Of a DNA stretch of 64,000 bases, positions 7,572 to 15,979 are shown piece by piece. The notes below the pieces were generated by a model, which did not search any database, was not told the DNA's origin, and saw nothing but the letters and a program-made list of their open reading frames with translations. Source of the stretch: an uncultured Bacteroidales bacterium (GTDB taxonomy: Bacteria; Bacteroidota; Bacteroidia; Bacteroidales; UBA1715); the NCBI GenBank assembly GCA_937892155.1, contig CALAUG010000031.1:62001-126000 (forward strand). Direction: 5' to 3'. Position 1 is the stretch's first letter. The number at the start of each line of letters is the position of its first letter. The translations under genes and the position numbers were made by a program.

Positions 7572-8846
7572 ATGAAACGTATTTTTTCCGCCCTTGTTGT
7601 AATAACTATTCTCTTTACCACATCGTGTCACAAGGATAAAGAAGATGCTCCAGCAGGTTACATTGAGTATCAAGGTCAACTTTTGGAAGTAATGGATCCC
7701 GTTAAATATGATTCAAACGGCGATGGAGTTATTGATGAGAAAGATAAAGCCATAGAAATTTTAGGCACTAACCTAAATATTACAGAAAATCCTGATGGTT
7801 CCCATTTTTATTCAGGCTCATCAAATCAAGGTGGTGAAGAAGAGCCAATACCTGGTGGCGGAGGTAGCAGTTCGGAAAATTCATCTTTGGTTCCGGTTGG
7901 CGAAAAATTGTGTTACCACGATTTAGCAAAATACTGCAAGCAAAATGGCGGTCTTTATGCTTTCGAGACGTCTGCAAACGGCCCTCAAGCATCTATTAAA
8001 CAAACTTTCACAAACGATGATGCAAACAAAAATGGCATTGCCGACTATATTGAAGAAATACGCGCACCGAAAAACATTGAAAAATTAGCAACAACACATT
8101 CAAAGACATATTCATCTGAAACAGAACAAAAAATAGAAAAAGCAACTGGCGGTAAACAAATAAGTGAAAGTTTTATTCAAACAACCATCAAGGAAGCAGT
8201 AATAGATGCACTTGAAGAAGCTCTTTACGAATCAAACGAGACTGTAGATATTACAAACGTTGAAACAATTGTAAAGACAAAAACGGAATACGCATTAAAA
8301 GAAGCTGTTAAAGAAGCTGGGCTATCTGAATATCTCTCAGACAAAGACATTGAAGAAATTGCGGGAGTCACTGCTGAAAAAGTTGCAAAAGACGTTGCAA
8401 ACGCTATCGCAACAACTGTTTCCAATACAATTTTAAAACAATACGAATCGCAAGCTTCCAGTGGTACAATTCAAAATGTACAGGGTATTTGCCCTAACGG
8501 ATACCATATTCCTTCAGATGTTGAATGGATGATATTTGAATCAGCTCTTGGAATGTCGGCAGCAGACCTTACCAAAAGTGGTGAAACAGAAATTACACGA
8601 GGAGCGAACGCCAATATCGTAAAGAAAATGGTTAACGATTTTGGTTTTAATTTTGGAGGATACGCAAGTATCAATGGAACGTACGCCCAATTAGGCGAAG
8701 CTGGAGTTTACTGGTCCTCAACAACTGGCACCGATAACAAAGGTGATTATGTATGGGTTAGGCAAATAGACACAAGCTACAGTGGTGTTGTACGCTTTAA
8801 AATGTATGAAAAATCAGGATTAAGCGTCCGTTGTTTTAAAGATTAA
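7572..8846 (+). CDS. Surface lipoprotein with Fib_succ_major-like C-terminal domain
   Basis: This 424-residue protein starts with a lipoprotein signal (TTSC, Cys19). Near residues 40-55 DSNGDGVIDEKD resembles an EF-hand/dockerin calcium loop, and NDDANKNGIADYIEE (about 150) is a second acidic loop. Residues about 180-295 are helical and Glu/Lys/Ala-rich. The last 130 residues carry the pattern of the Fibrobacter succinogenes major paralogous domain: GICPNGYHIPSDVEW, GGYASINGTY, VYWSSTT and the ending SVRCFKD. The domain is common in gut and rumen bacteria and its role is unknown. Surface display is inference. Confidence 0.75.
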   Translation: MKRIFSALVVITILFTTSCHKDKEDAPAGYIEYQGQLLEVMDPVKYDSNGDGVIDEKDKAIEILGTNLNITENPDGSHFYSGSSNQGGEEEPIPGGGGSSSENSSLVPVGEKLCYHDLAKYCKQNGGLYAFETSANGPQASIKQTFTNDDANKNGIADYIEEIRAPKNIEKLATTHSKTYSSETEQKIEKATGGKQISESFIQTTIKEAVIDALEEALYESNETVDITNVETIVKTKTEYALKEAVKEAGLSEYLSDKDIEEIAGVTAEKVAKDVANAIATTVSNTILKQYESQASSGTIQNVQGICPNGYHIPSDVEWMIFESALGMSAADLTKSGETEITRGANANIVKKMVNDFGFNFGGYASINGTYAQLGEAGVYWSSTTGTDNKGDYVWVRQIDTSYSGVVRFKMYEKSGLSVRCFKD

Positions 8847-8855
8847 TATAATGTA

Positions 8856-8888
8856 AAGCAGTCAGTCACCACAACTGACTGCTTTTTT
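8856..8888 (+). terminator. Terminator after the Fib_succ_major lipoprotein
   Basis: GCAGTCAGT pairs with ACTGACTGC over a short loop, followed by TTTTTT. It ends only 12 nt before the radC start codon. Confidence 0.85.
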
Positions 8889-8900
8889 ATTGCCGCAACA

Positions 8901-9587
8901 ATGAACTATACTTCTATCAAAAATTGGGCAGAAGAAGACCGCCCACGTGAGAAATTATTACAAAAAGGGAGCTCGTCACTTACCGACTCCGAGTTACTTG
9001 CCATCATTATTGGTAGTGGCACAAAAACCGAATCTGCAATTGATTTATCAAAAAAGATTTTAGCTTCCGCCGAAAACAACCTCAACAATTTGAGCAAATT
9101 TTCCATTGAAGAATTTACAAGCATTAAGGGTATAGGAACTGCCAAAGCAATATCTCTCATTGCCGTATTTGAACTTGGAAGAAGAAGAAATCTTGCAGAA
9201 GCAAAACAAATAGAATCAGTTCGTTCAAGCCGTGAAATATACAACATAATGCATCCACGCATAGGAGATTTAAAACATGAAGAATTTTGGGTCTTGTATG
9301 TTAACAATAAAAATGCAATAATTGGAGAAAAGCGGATTAGTTCTGGTGGAACAACCTACACTGTCGTAGATACAAAAATTATTGCAAGAAACGCAATATC
9401 GTTACTGGCAACTGGCGTTATACTTTGCCATAATCATCCTTCGGAAAATTGTTCTCCAAGTCGCGAGGACAAAAATATTACTTCACAAATTCAGGAAGCT
9501 ATGAAATTAATAGATTGCAGATTATTGGATCACGTAATCATCTCTGGAAAGAGCTATTATAGTTTTTGTGACGAAGGTTTATTGTAA
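8901..9587 (+). CDS. radC: RadC-family JAB-domain protein
   Basis: RadC proteins belong to the JAB/MPN+ metalloprotease-like superfamily; their role is unresolved and the old link to DNA repair is doubtful. The 228-residue sequence has the N-terminal helix-hairpin-helix part (RPREKLLQKGSSSLTDSELLAIIIGSGT and IKGIGTAKA) and the C-terminal JAMM zinc motif HNHPSENCSPSRED (about 182-195), with both His and the Asp kept. Length is typical. It follows a terminator with only 12 nt spacing, so its promoter must overlap that hairpin or it depends on read-through. Confidence 0.93.
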   Translation: MNYTSIKNWAEEDRPREKLLQKGSSSLTDSELLAIIIGSGTKTESAIDLSKKILASAENNLNNLSKFSIEEFTSIKGIGTAKAISLIAVFELGRRRNLAEAKQIESVRSSREIYNIMHPRIGDLKHEEFWVLYVNNKNAIIGEKRISSGGTTYTVVDTKIIARNAISLLATGVILCHNHPSENCSPSREDKNITSQIQEAMKLIDCRLLDHVIISGKSYYSFCDEGLL

Positions 9588-9658
9588 TAGACAAAATCAA
9601 TTACAACGTATAGTTCAATACTTGTTTGAAAAAACTACAGGTTTTGACAAACAAAGAG

Positions 9659-9689
9659 TTGTTTGTTTTGGCGCATAATTCTACTTTTG
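9659..9689 (+). promoter_or_regulatory. Promoter of the DUF4924 gene
   Basis: TACTTTTG at 9682-9689 is an exact -7 match. TTG at 9659-9661 lies 20 nt upstream; a second TTG at 9663-9665 would give 16 nt. Transcription would start close to 9697, which favours the second ATG (9710) over that at 9704. Confidence 0.6.
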
Positions 9690-9709
9690 TATTGTAATAA
9701 ACAATGTGT

Positions 9710-10252
9710 ATGATTATAGCTAAACAAAAGCGTCAAGAGAACATTGCCGAATATGTTTTATACATGTGGCAGCTCGAGGATATGATTCGTGCATATCAAT
9801 TTAACATTGACGCAATGACACAAGGTTTTACGATTTCTCCTCTTGAATTGCCTAAAATCAAACAATGGTACCAGGATATGGCCGATGCAATGATTGCCGA
9901 AGGCATTCAAAAAAGAGGACATCTCATGCAATTAAAAGAGTTGGTACAAGATCTTTCCTCTTTGAATATCAAGTTATTGCAAAATCCAGAAGAAAAGAAA
10001 TACAAAGAATTATTTACGGCTGCAATGCCACATATTACAGAAATCATCAACCATTCCGATGACTACGTACGAAACGAAATAGACGCATGCTTTACGGGAT
10101 TATATGGAATGATGCTTCTACGTATTCAGAAAAAAAAAATTTCGGAAGATACACAGGCTGCCATGAAGACATTTTCCAACCTATTAGCAGCTCTCTCCGT
10201 TCGCTTTAAACAATACGAGAACGGGGAATTAAATATTAATATTAATGACTAA
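9710..10252 (+). CDS. DUF4924 family protein
   Basis: This 180-residue cytoplasmic helical protein belongs, as I recall it, to the Bacteroidota-restricted DUF4924 family. The typical start is MIIAKQKRQENIAEYVLYMWQ followed by QLEDMIRAYQFN; the family has no known function. I prefer the ATG at 9710 to that at 9704 because it gives the usual N-terminus and suits the promoter position. The rpe gene begins 11 nt downstream, so the two are probably co-transcribed. Confidence 0.8.
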   Translation: MIIAKQKRQENIAEYVLYMWQLEDMIRAYQFNIDAMTQGFTISPLELPKIKQWYQDMADAMIAEGIQKRGHLMQLKELVQDLSSLNIKLLQNPEEKKYKELFTAAMPHITEIINHSDDYVRNEIDACFTGLYGMMLLRIQKKKISEDTQAAMKTFSNLLAALSVRFKQYENGELNININD

Positions 10253-10263
10253 ATAATAAACAT

Positions 10264-10905
10264 ATGATTCTCTCACCATCCCTACTTTCAGCTAATTTTG
10301 CCAACCTTCAAGCAGACGTTGAAATGCTCAACAAGAGCGCAGCTGACTGGTTTCATATTGACGTGATGGATGGCGTTTTCGTACCGAACATATCGTTTGG
10401 TTTTCCTGTTTTAAAGTCAATACAACCAATTGCACAAAAACCATTTGATGTACATTTGATGATTGTGAACCCAGAAAAATATATAGAACGTTTTAAGACT
10501 GCAGGTGCAGAAATTCTAACCGTGCACTATGAAGCTTGTTCGGATTCGAAAAGAACCATAGAACAAATTCATGCCAATGGTATGAAAGCTGGTGTTTCCA
10601 TAAATCCCGAAACACCAACGCATGTTCTTAATGATATACTTCCTTATGCTGATTTAATTCTAATAATGTCTGTACATCCTGGATTTGGAGGACAAAAATT
10701 CATTCCAGAGACCATGCAAAAAATTCAGGAAGTAAAAAATATGCTTCAAACACGCGGATTACACACAATCATTGAAGTTGATGGTGGTATAGGTTTGCAA
10801 AATTATAAAGAACTTGAAGCAATCGGTGTTGATGCAATTGTTGCTGGTGCTTCAGTATTTTCATCTAAAAATCCTACAGAAACAATCAAAAAGTTAAAAG
10901 AATAA
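10264..10905 (+). CDS. rpe: Ribulose-phosphate 3-epimerase
   Basis: Rpe interconverts ribulose 5-phosphate and xylulose 5-phosphate in the pentose phosphate pathway. The 213-residue TIM barrel shows SPSLLSANFANL, HIDVMDGVFVPNISFG with the metal His and Asp, VHLMI, HYEA, MSVHPGFGGQKF and the second Asp in EVDGGI. Length is standard. The stop codon is part of a perfect hairpin shared with the convergent repeat-protein gene. Confidence 0.97.
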   Translation: MILSPSLLSANFANLQADVEMLNKSAADWFHIDVMDGVFVPNISFGFPVLKSIQPIAQKPFDVHLMIVNPEKYIERFKTAGAEILTVHYEACSDSKRTIEQIHANGMKAGVSINPETPTHVLNDILPYADLILIMSVHPGFGGQKFIPETMQKIQEVKNMLQTRGLHTIIEVDGGIGLQNYKELEAIGVDAIVAGASVFSSKNPTETIKKLKE

Positions 10906-10920
10906 CACCTTAAAAGGTGT
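10905..10920. terminator. Shared hairpin at convergent gene ends
   Basis: ACACCTT pairs perfectly with AAGGTGT over a 2-nt loop. The hairpin overlaps the stop codons of rpe (plus) and the repeat protein (minus). There is no long T-tract on either side, so its strength is uncertain. Confidence 0.4.
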
Positions 10921-11401
10921 ATTTAACAACATGCCAAATAGCGAAGAATTCTTCTATTGTGACATAACCATCAAAATGAAATAGCACATCGCTGCTATAA
11001 GAAGAATTTCCTTTATACACTTTCCCATCTTTATAGGTGCACACAACATCGCTACTATAACTTGAATTTCCCTTATATACTTTACCATCCCTCATAGTAT
11101 ATAAGACATCACTACTGTAGCTTGAATTTCCCTTATACAATTTTCCATTACTGACAGTGTATATTACGTCGCTACTATAACTAGATGTACCCTTATAAAT
11201 TTTGTTATCCTGTATGTTACAGAGTACATCGCTGCTATACGAGGAATTTGCCTTATAAATCTTTCCGTCACGTAGATTACAAATAACATCGCTACTATAT
11301 GACGAAAGATTGCTATATACTTTACAATTCATTTGAGTAGTTGAACTTTGTAAAAACAAAGTTATAAAAATAAAAAACACAATGGTAAGGTACTTTTTCA
11401 T
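10910..11401 (-). CDS. Secreted 20-residue tandem-repeat protein, function unknown
   Basis: This 163-residue protein has a hydrophobic N-terminus (about residues 4-20) that looks like a signal peptide. It continues with six copies of a 20-residue unit centred on SSYSSDV (at 33, 53, 73, 93, 113 and 133), each followed by a hydrophobic strand, a turn D/N-G, and K-[VIL]-Y-K. A unique C-terminal segment of about 20 residues follows (TIEEFFAIWHVVKYTF). The regular period suggests a beta-solenoid or beta-propeller-like stack. I chose the start at 11401 (MKKYLTIVF); a Met at 11407 is possible, and longer starts would run into miaA. It lies 10 nt after miaA and may share its transcript. I do not recognise a characterised family. 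Confidence 0.7.
   Translation of the reverse strand: MKKYLTIVFFIFITLFLQSSTTQMNCKVYSNLSSYSSDVICNLRDGKIYKANSSYSSDVLCNIQDNKIYKGTSSYSSDVIYTVSNGKLYKGNSSYSSDVLYTMRDGKVYKGNSSYSSDVVCTYKDGKVYKGNSSYSSDVLFHFDGYVTIEEFFAIWHVVKYTF
10967..11323 (-). repeat. Six 60-bp in-frame tandem repeats
   Basis: The DNA encoding the SSYSSDV units repeats every 60 bases, with the string ACATCGCTNCTATA recurring on the plus strand with small variations. Copies differ mostly at third positions and in the segment after the core, showing both selection on protein and some age. Confidence 0.85.
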
Positions 11402-11411
11402 AATCATATAT

Positions 11412-12314
11412 TTACATTCTTTCTTGTATATACTGAAGTATTTTTTCATATTCTGTCGGCAAAAACCAAGCATAATCATCTGTTCGTTTGAGCCATGTAA
11501 TCTGCTTCTTTGCATATTTTCTCGTATTCTGCTTGATTTTTTCTATGGTTTCTGCTAGACTATATATACCATCAAAATAATCAAAAAATTCGCGATAGCC
11601 AACAGTTTTCAGTGCTACACAATCTTTTTGCGGCACAAGAGAACGAACTTCATTTTCAAGTCCTTCTTTTACCATAGCATCCACACGCTTATTTATGCGC
11701 TCATATAATTCTTCCCGTGGTAGATTCAGTGCAATTTTTACGATTTGGAATTCTCTCTTACGTTTTGTCTGTTTTCGAAATTGAGAATATGGTTGTCCCG
11801 ATTGCATACAAATTTCTATTGCGCGCTTTAAACGAGCAGGATTTTGTAAGTCAACCACATCATAATATTCAGGATCTAAATGTTGCAACGTCAAACGCAG
11901 ACCTTCTATACCTTCTTCTTGAAATTGAGCATCTATTTTTTTTCGTAAATCAGGATCAATATCGGGAATTTCATCTATACCATTACATACAGCATCTATA
12001 TACAAGCCAGATCCTCCCGCCAAAACAACAACATCTTTTTTTTCGAACAGAAGGGAAAGAATTTGCAATGCATCCTGTTCAAATTGCCAGGCATTATAAT
12101 AATCTGTCACGTGATGCGAGGCTATTAAATAATGTGTAACTAAAGACAAGTCTTCTTCGGATGGCATAGCAGTACCAATTCTTGTCTCCATAAAAATCTG
12201 CCGGGAATCTGCAGAAATAATTTCAGTATTAAAATATTGAGCAATAGCAATTGCCAACTTAGTTTTACCAACGGCAGTTGGTCCAGCTATCACTATCAGC
12301 GTCTTCTTCGACAT
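11412..12314 (-). CDS. miaA: tRNA dimethylallyltransferase
   Basis: MiaA adds a dimethylallyl group to A37 of tRNAs that read UNN codons. The 300-residue protein has the P-loop GPTAVGKTKLAI, the substrate motif SADSRQIF, the tRNA-binding LAGGSGLY, and the C-terminal QNTRKYAKKQITWLKR. Length is standard. The gene follows a small outer-membrane barrel gene by only 2 nt, suggesting translational coupling on a leftward transcript. Confidence 0.96.
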   Translation of the reverse strand: MSKKTLIVIAGPTAVGKTKLAIAIAQYFNTEIISADSRQIFMETRIGTAMPSEEDLSLVTHYLIASHHVTDYYNAWQFEQDALQILSLLFEKKDVVVLAGGSGLYIDAVCNGIDEIPDIDPDLRKKIDAQFQEEGIEGLRLTLQHLDPEYYDVVDLQNPARLKRAIEICMQSGQPYSQFRKQTKRKREFQIVKIALNLPREELYERINKRVDAMVKEGLENEVRSLVPQKDCVALKTVGYREFFDYFDGIYSLAETIEKIKQNTRKYAKKQITWLKRTDDYAWFLPTEYEKILQYIQERM

Positions 12315-12316
12315 GT

Positions 12317-12802
12317 TTACAGTCTGTATCTTACACCCGCCCTAAACATAGGATTTGTACGAAACGCCCATGCTTCGTCATATAGCACATCGTATAATAT
12401 TAGAGCGTACGCTTCCAAATGTTCAGTAACGGCTGTACTTCCACCAATTCCCAGCGGCAAAGACCACACATCATCAGAATAACCTTCAGAATCTGAGACA
12501 ATCGAATATTCCAATTCTGCGTGCACAAACACATTAAAGTCAAAGTGGTATTCCGCGAACATTCGTCCGCCATACATCATAGTCCAGTATGTTGATGACA
12601 TATTTCGGTTATACAATATGAAAGGAGAAGCACCAACTTTTAAATGTTTCACCAATGTATAGGATAATTCAGGAGCAATATCGGCAGAGAAATAATTATT
12701 AGTAATACCGAGACCGAACGTGCCTCCCAACTGCATTTGAGAAAAGCAATTAATGCTTATCAAAAGCGACACTATAGATATTAAAACTTTCTTCTTTAAC
12801 AT
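12317..12802 (-). CDS. Small outer-membrane beta-barrel protein
   Basis: This 161-residue protein has a clean signal peptide (hydrophobic core about 5-18, cleavage after CFSQ) and then alternating beta strands: GTFGLGIT, ELSYTLVKHLKVGASPFI, GRMFAEYHF, HAELEYS, and a final strand ending GVRYRL with a polar C-terminus. The length suggests an eight-stranded barrel like OmpX/OmpW-type porins. No specific function can be assigned. It precedes miaA with a 2-nt gap. Confidence 0.75.
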   Translation of the reverse strand: MLKKKVLISIVSLLISINCFSQMQLGGTFGLGITNNYFSADIAPELSYTLVKHLKVGASPFILYNRNMSSTYWTMMYGGRMFAEYHFDFNVFVHAELEYSIVSDSEGYSDDVWSLPLGIGGSTAVTEHLEAYALILYDVLYDEAWAFRTNPMFRAGVRYRL

Positions 12803-12863
12803 AGCAAAAGATATTTGCTAAAAATACATAATTTTTTTTCACATTCGACGCTGTGCATAAAAC

Positions 12864-12894
12864 AAAAGCGGCGAAACAATGTTTCGCCGCTTTT
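12864..12894 (-). terminator. Terminator of rpsA
   Basis: AAAAGCGGCGAAAC pairs with GTTTCGCCGCTTTT around a 3-nt loop, 22 nt past the rpsA stop. The stem is long and GC-rich with A/T flanks, and could work in both directions. Confidence 0.85.
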
Positions 12895-12916
12895 ACTAAT
12901 ATTTCAGAGAATGGTA

Positions 12917-14842
12917 TTATTTATTCTCCTTTTCTGCTTTGGACATTTCAGATTTTAATTTAGCTAAATCTGTAACATCACCTAAAGTAGTTTTTTCAAT
13001 GTTGTCAGCAACTTTCTTCATTGCTTTCTTAGTAGAAGTTGCTTTTGCTTGTTTTTCTGCATTTTCAGCTTCTTTCTTTTCGTCTTCGAAAGTTCTTGTA
13101 TGAGAAACAAAAATCTTCTTAGCATCTTTTGAGAATTCAGTTACCTTGAAATTCAATTTTTCATCAACCTTTGCAGTAGTTCCGTCTTCTTTTGTGATGT
13201 GACTTACAACTGAAACACCTTCAACACCATAAGGAAGAGCTACTGTTACATTTTTATCGTTGATTTCTACAATTGTTCCTTCGTGGATTGAACCAACATT
13301 GAAGATTGTTTCAAATACGTCCCAAGGATTTTCTTCCAATTGCTTGTGACCTAAACTCAAACGACGGTTTTCTTTGTCAACTTCAAGAACTTTAACCTCG
13401 ATTTCTGCACCAAGTGATGTGAATTCTTGTGGATGTTTAATTTTCTTAGTCCAAGACAAGTCAGAAATATGAATCAATCCATCAACACCTTCTTCTATTT
13501 CTACGAAAATACCGAAATTAGTGAAGTTCTTAACGATTGCAGTATGTTGAGTTCCAACAGCATATTTTTCGTCAATTTTTTCCCATGGATCTGGGTGAAG
13601 TTGTTTCATACCCAAAGACATCTTTCTTTCTTCACGGTCAAGCGTCAAAACTACTGCTTCAACTTCGTCACCAACTTTTAAGAATTCTTGTGCCGAACGT
13701 AAGTGCTGTGACCAAGACATTTCTGAAACGTGGATAAGACCCTCGATTCCAGGAGCTATTTCAACGAATGCTCCGTAATCAGCCATAACAACTACTTTAC
13801 CTTTCACTTTATCACCAACTTTCAAGTCAGCATCCAAAGCATCCCAAGGATGTGGAGTTAATTGTTTCAAGCCAAGGGCGATACGTTTCTTGTCATCGTC
13901 GAAGTCAAGGATAACAACATTGATTTTTTGATCCAATTGTACGATTTCTTCAGGATGAGTAATTCTACCCCAAGAAAGGTCTGTAATATGGATAAGACCA
14001 TCAACACCACCAAGGTCGATGAACACACCATAAGTTGTAATGTTTTTAACAACTCCTTCAAGAACCTGACCTTTTTCAAGTTTTGAAATAATTTCAGCTT
14101 TTTGTTGTTCAAGTTCTGCTTCAATAAGAGCTTTGTGAGAAACAACAACATTTTTGTATTCATTGTTGATTTTAACAACTTTGAATTCCATTGTTTTACC
14201 AACGAATACATCGTAATCGCGAATTGGTTTTACGTCGATTTGAGAACCTGGCAAGAATGCTTCGATGCCGAATACATCTACAATCATACCACCCTTAGTT
14301 CTGCATTTAACGTAACCCTTAACAACTTCGCTTGCTTCAAGAGCTTGGTTAACACGATCCCATGATTTCATGGCACGTGCTTTCTTGTGAGATAACGTTA
14401 ATTGACCAGCTTTGTTTTCTAGATTTTCCACGAAAACTTCTACTTTGTCACCAACTTTCAAATCTGGGTTGTAACGGAATTCGTTGAATGAAACAACGCC
14501 ATCAGATTTGTAACCTATATTTACAACAACCTCACGTTTTGAAATTGAAACGACAGTACCTTCCGTTACTTCGTTTTCTGCGTTAGTTGATAATGTTTGT
14601 TCATATTTAGATTGCAATGACTCTCTTTCTGATTTTGAATAGCCATCTTTTTCTGATTCATATTTATCCCAATCAAATACATTTTGTTGTGCTTTTGCAG
14701 CTGCAACAATCGAATTGATTTCTTCGTCAGAAGCTGAATCATCTGCAGTTTCCTCTGTTTCTTCAGAAACTTCCTCAACTGGGGCACTTACAAATTCTTC
14801 GTTTTCAAGCTCCTCGTTTTCGTTTTTTGTTTTCTTTACCAT
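12917..14842 (-). CDS. rpsA: 30S ribosomal protein S1
   Basis: S1 brings mRNA to the 30S subunit, which matters in a phylum with few Shine-Dalgarno sites. The 641-residue protein has an acidic N-terminal extension (about 1-85) and then six S1 RNA-binding repeats. The best are GVVKNITTYGVFIDLGGVDG, GKVVVMADYGAFVEI and AIVKNFTNFGIFVEIEEG, each followed by GLIH(I/V)S/TDLSW. The last 40 residues are Lys/Ala-rich. It is monocistronic and divergent from rpoD, with a candidate -7 box at 14893-14900. Confidence 0.96.
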   Translation of the reverse strand: MVKKTKNENEELENEEFVSAPVEEVSEETEETADDSASDEEINSIVAAAKAQQNVFDWDKYESEKDGYSKSERESLQSKYEQTLSTNAENEVTEGTVVSISKREVVVNIGYKSDGVVSFNEFRYNPDLKVGDKVEVFVENLENKAGQLTLSHKKARAMKSWDRVNQALEASEVVKGYVKCRTKGGMIVDVFGIEAFLPGSQIDVKPIRDYDVFVGKTMEFKVVKINNEYKNVVVSHKALIEAELEQQKAEIISKLEKGQVLEGVVKNITTYGVFIDLGGVDGLIHITDLSWGRITHPEEIVQLDQKINVVILDFDDDKKRIALGLKQLTPHPWDALDADLKVGDKVKGKVVVMADYGAFVEIAPGIEGLIHVSEMSWSQHLRSAQEFLKVGDEVEAVVLTLDREERKMSLGMKQLHPDPWEKIDEKYAVGTQHTAIVKNFTNFGIFVEIEEGVDGLIHISDLSWTKKIKHPQEFTSLGAEIEVKVLEVDKENRRLSLGHKQLEENPWDVFETIFNVGSIHEGTIVEINDKNVTVALPYGVEGVSVVSHITKEDGTTAKVDEKLNFKVTEFSKDAKKIFVSHTRTFEDEKKEAENAEKQAKATSTKKAMKKVADNIEKTTLGDVTDLAKLKSEMSKAEKENK

Positions 14843-14892
14843 TTGTTTATTTATTAGTTAGACATTATGTTAATTCAAAAATTTTTGCGGTG

Positions 14893-14900
14893 CAAAAGTA
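14893..14900 (-). promoter_or_regulatory. Candidate -7 box for rpsA
   Basis: TACTTTTG reads on the minus strand at 14900-14893, 50 nt upstream of the rpsA start. No TTG lies at the expected distance, so only the -7 half is supported. Confidence 0.45.
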
Positions 14901-14951
14901 ATACTATTGTAAAATTTTTCAGCATTTCAATACAATTTTTTTATGAAGATG

Positions 14952-14981
14952 TTGACTTTTTTGCTAAAAAGAGTACATTTG
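14952..14981 (+). promoter_or_regulatory. Promoter of rpoD
   Basis: TTG at 14952-14954 and TACATTTG at 14974-14981 are exactly 19 nt apart, 44 nt before the rpoD start. The sigma gene thus carries the promoter type that its own product recognises. Confidence 0.75.
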
Positions 14982-15025
14982 CACGATTATAAACCCTGCA
15001 AAGGCGATATTTAATTCTTTAAAGT

Positions 15026-15889
15026 ATGAGGCAATTAAAAATCACGAAGCAAGTAACCAACCGCGATACTCCTTCGTTAGATAAATATCTTCACGAAATT
15101 GGAAAAGTTGATTTGATTTCTGCGGAAGAAGAAGTTGAATTAGCGAAAAGAATCAAAGAAGGCGACCAAAAGGCATTAGATAAATTAATCAAAGCAAATC
15201 TTAGATTTGTGGTATCTGTATCAAAGCAATATCAAAATCAAGGTTTGAGTTTACCAGACCTTATTAATGAAGGTAACTTGGGTTTGATAAAAGCAGCTCA
15301 ACGTTTTGACGAAACCCGTGGATTTAAATTCATTTCATACGCTGTGTGGTGGATACGCCAGTCAATTCTGCAAGCATTGGCAGAACAGGCTCGTATTGTT
15401 CGTTTGCCTTTGAACAAAATCGGTTCTATTAACAAGATAAACAAAACATTATCTACTTTAGAGCAAGAATACGAAAGAGAGCCGACTGCCGAAGAAATTG
15501 CAAACGAAATGGATTGCAACGCCCGTGATGTAAAAGAATCAATGAAGAACTCGGGTCGGCACATTTCAATGGATGCGCCTCTTTCTCAAAGTGAGGAAGG
15601 AACATTATATGATGTACTTGACAATAAAGATACCCCATCTCCAGATCAAGTTCTAATGCAGGAATCCTTACGGAAGGAAATTGACCGTGCTATTTCAACA
15701 TTAACAGAACGTGAAGCGAACATAGTACGTATGTATTTTGGCATAGGGCAAAAGAATCCATCTACTTTGGAAGAAATTGGCACTGAGCTTGGGCTTACCC
15801 GCGAACGCGTACGCCAAATCAAAGAAAAGGCTGTACGTCGTCTAAAACAAACAGCACGAAGCAAAATCTTAAAATCATATTTAGGCTAA
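15026..15889 (+). CDS. rpoD: Primary sigma factor RpoD (Bacteroidota short form)
   Basis: This 287-residue sigma-70 factor directs RNA polymerase to housekeeping promoters. It shows region 1.2 (DTPSLDKYLHEIGKVDLIS), region 2 (NLRFVVSVSKQYQNQGLSLPDLINEGNLGLIKAAQRFD and FKFISYAVWWIRQSI), region 3, and region 4 with the helix-turn-helix TLEEIGTELGLTRERVRQIKEKAVRRL. It lacks the long region 1.1 and the non-conserved insert of E. coli RpoD, as in Bacteroides. It explains the TTG/TAnnTTTG promoters throughout the window. A terminator follows. Confidence 0.96.
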   Translation: MRQLKITKQVTNRDTPSLDKYLHEIGKVDLISAEEEVELAKRIKEGDQKALDKLIKANLRFVVSVSKQYQNQGLSLPDLINEGNLGLIKAAQRFDETRGFKFISYAVWWIRQSILQALAEQARIVRLPLNKIGSINKINKTLSTLEQEYEREPTAEEIANEMDCNARDVKESMKNSGRHISMDAPLSQSEEGTLYDVLDNKDTPSPDQVLMQESLRKEIDRAISTLTEREANIVRMYFGIGQKNPSTLEEIGTELGLTRERVRQIKEKAVRRLKQTARSKILKSYLG

Positions 15890-15911
15890 GATTTTCTGGA
15901 ATCAATACAAT

Positions 15912-15943
15912 AAAAAAGGTTGTCGAATTGGCAACCTTTTTTT
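15912..15943 (+). terminator. Terminator of rpoD
   Basis: AAAAAAGGTTG pairs with CAACCTTTTTT over a short loop, 23 nt past the rpoD stop. It also lies downstream of the convergent cstA::HAD gene and may serve both. Confidence 0.85.
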
Positions 15944-15979
15944 GTGCATAAATGAATATCTAAATACGTTTAATCACAC

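Noticed and set aside
8225..8425. 66-aa minus-strand frame inside the Fib_succ_major lipoprotein
   Set aside because: Mirror of the helical Ala/Glu/Lys region; no start context.
10967..11323. Possible CRISPR array (regular 60-bp repeats)
   Set aside because: The repeats are contiguous without spacers, in frame, and encode a regular 20-residue unit; no cas genes are near.
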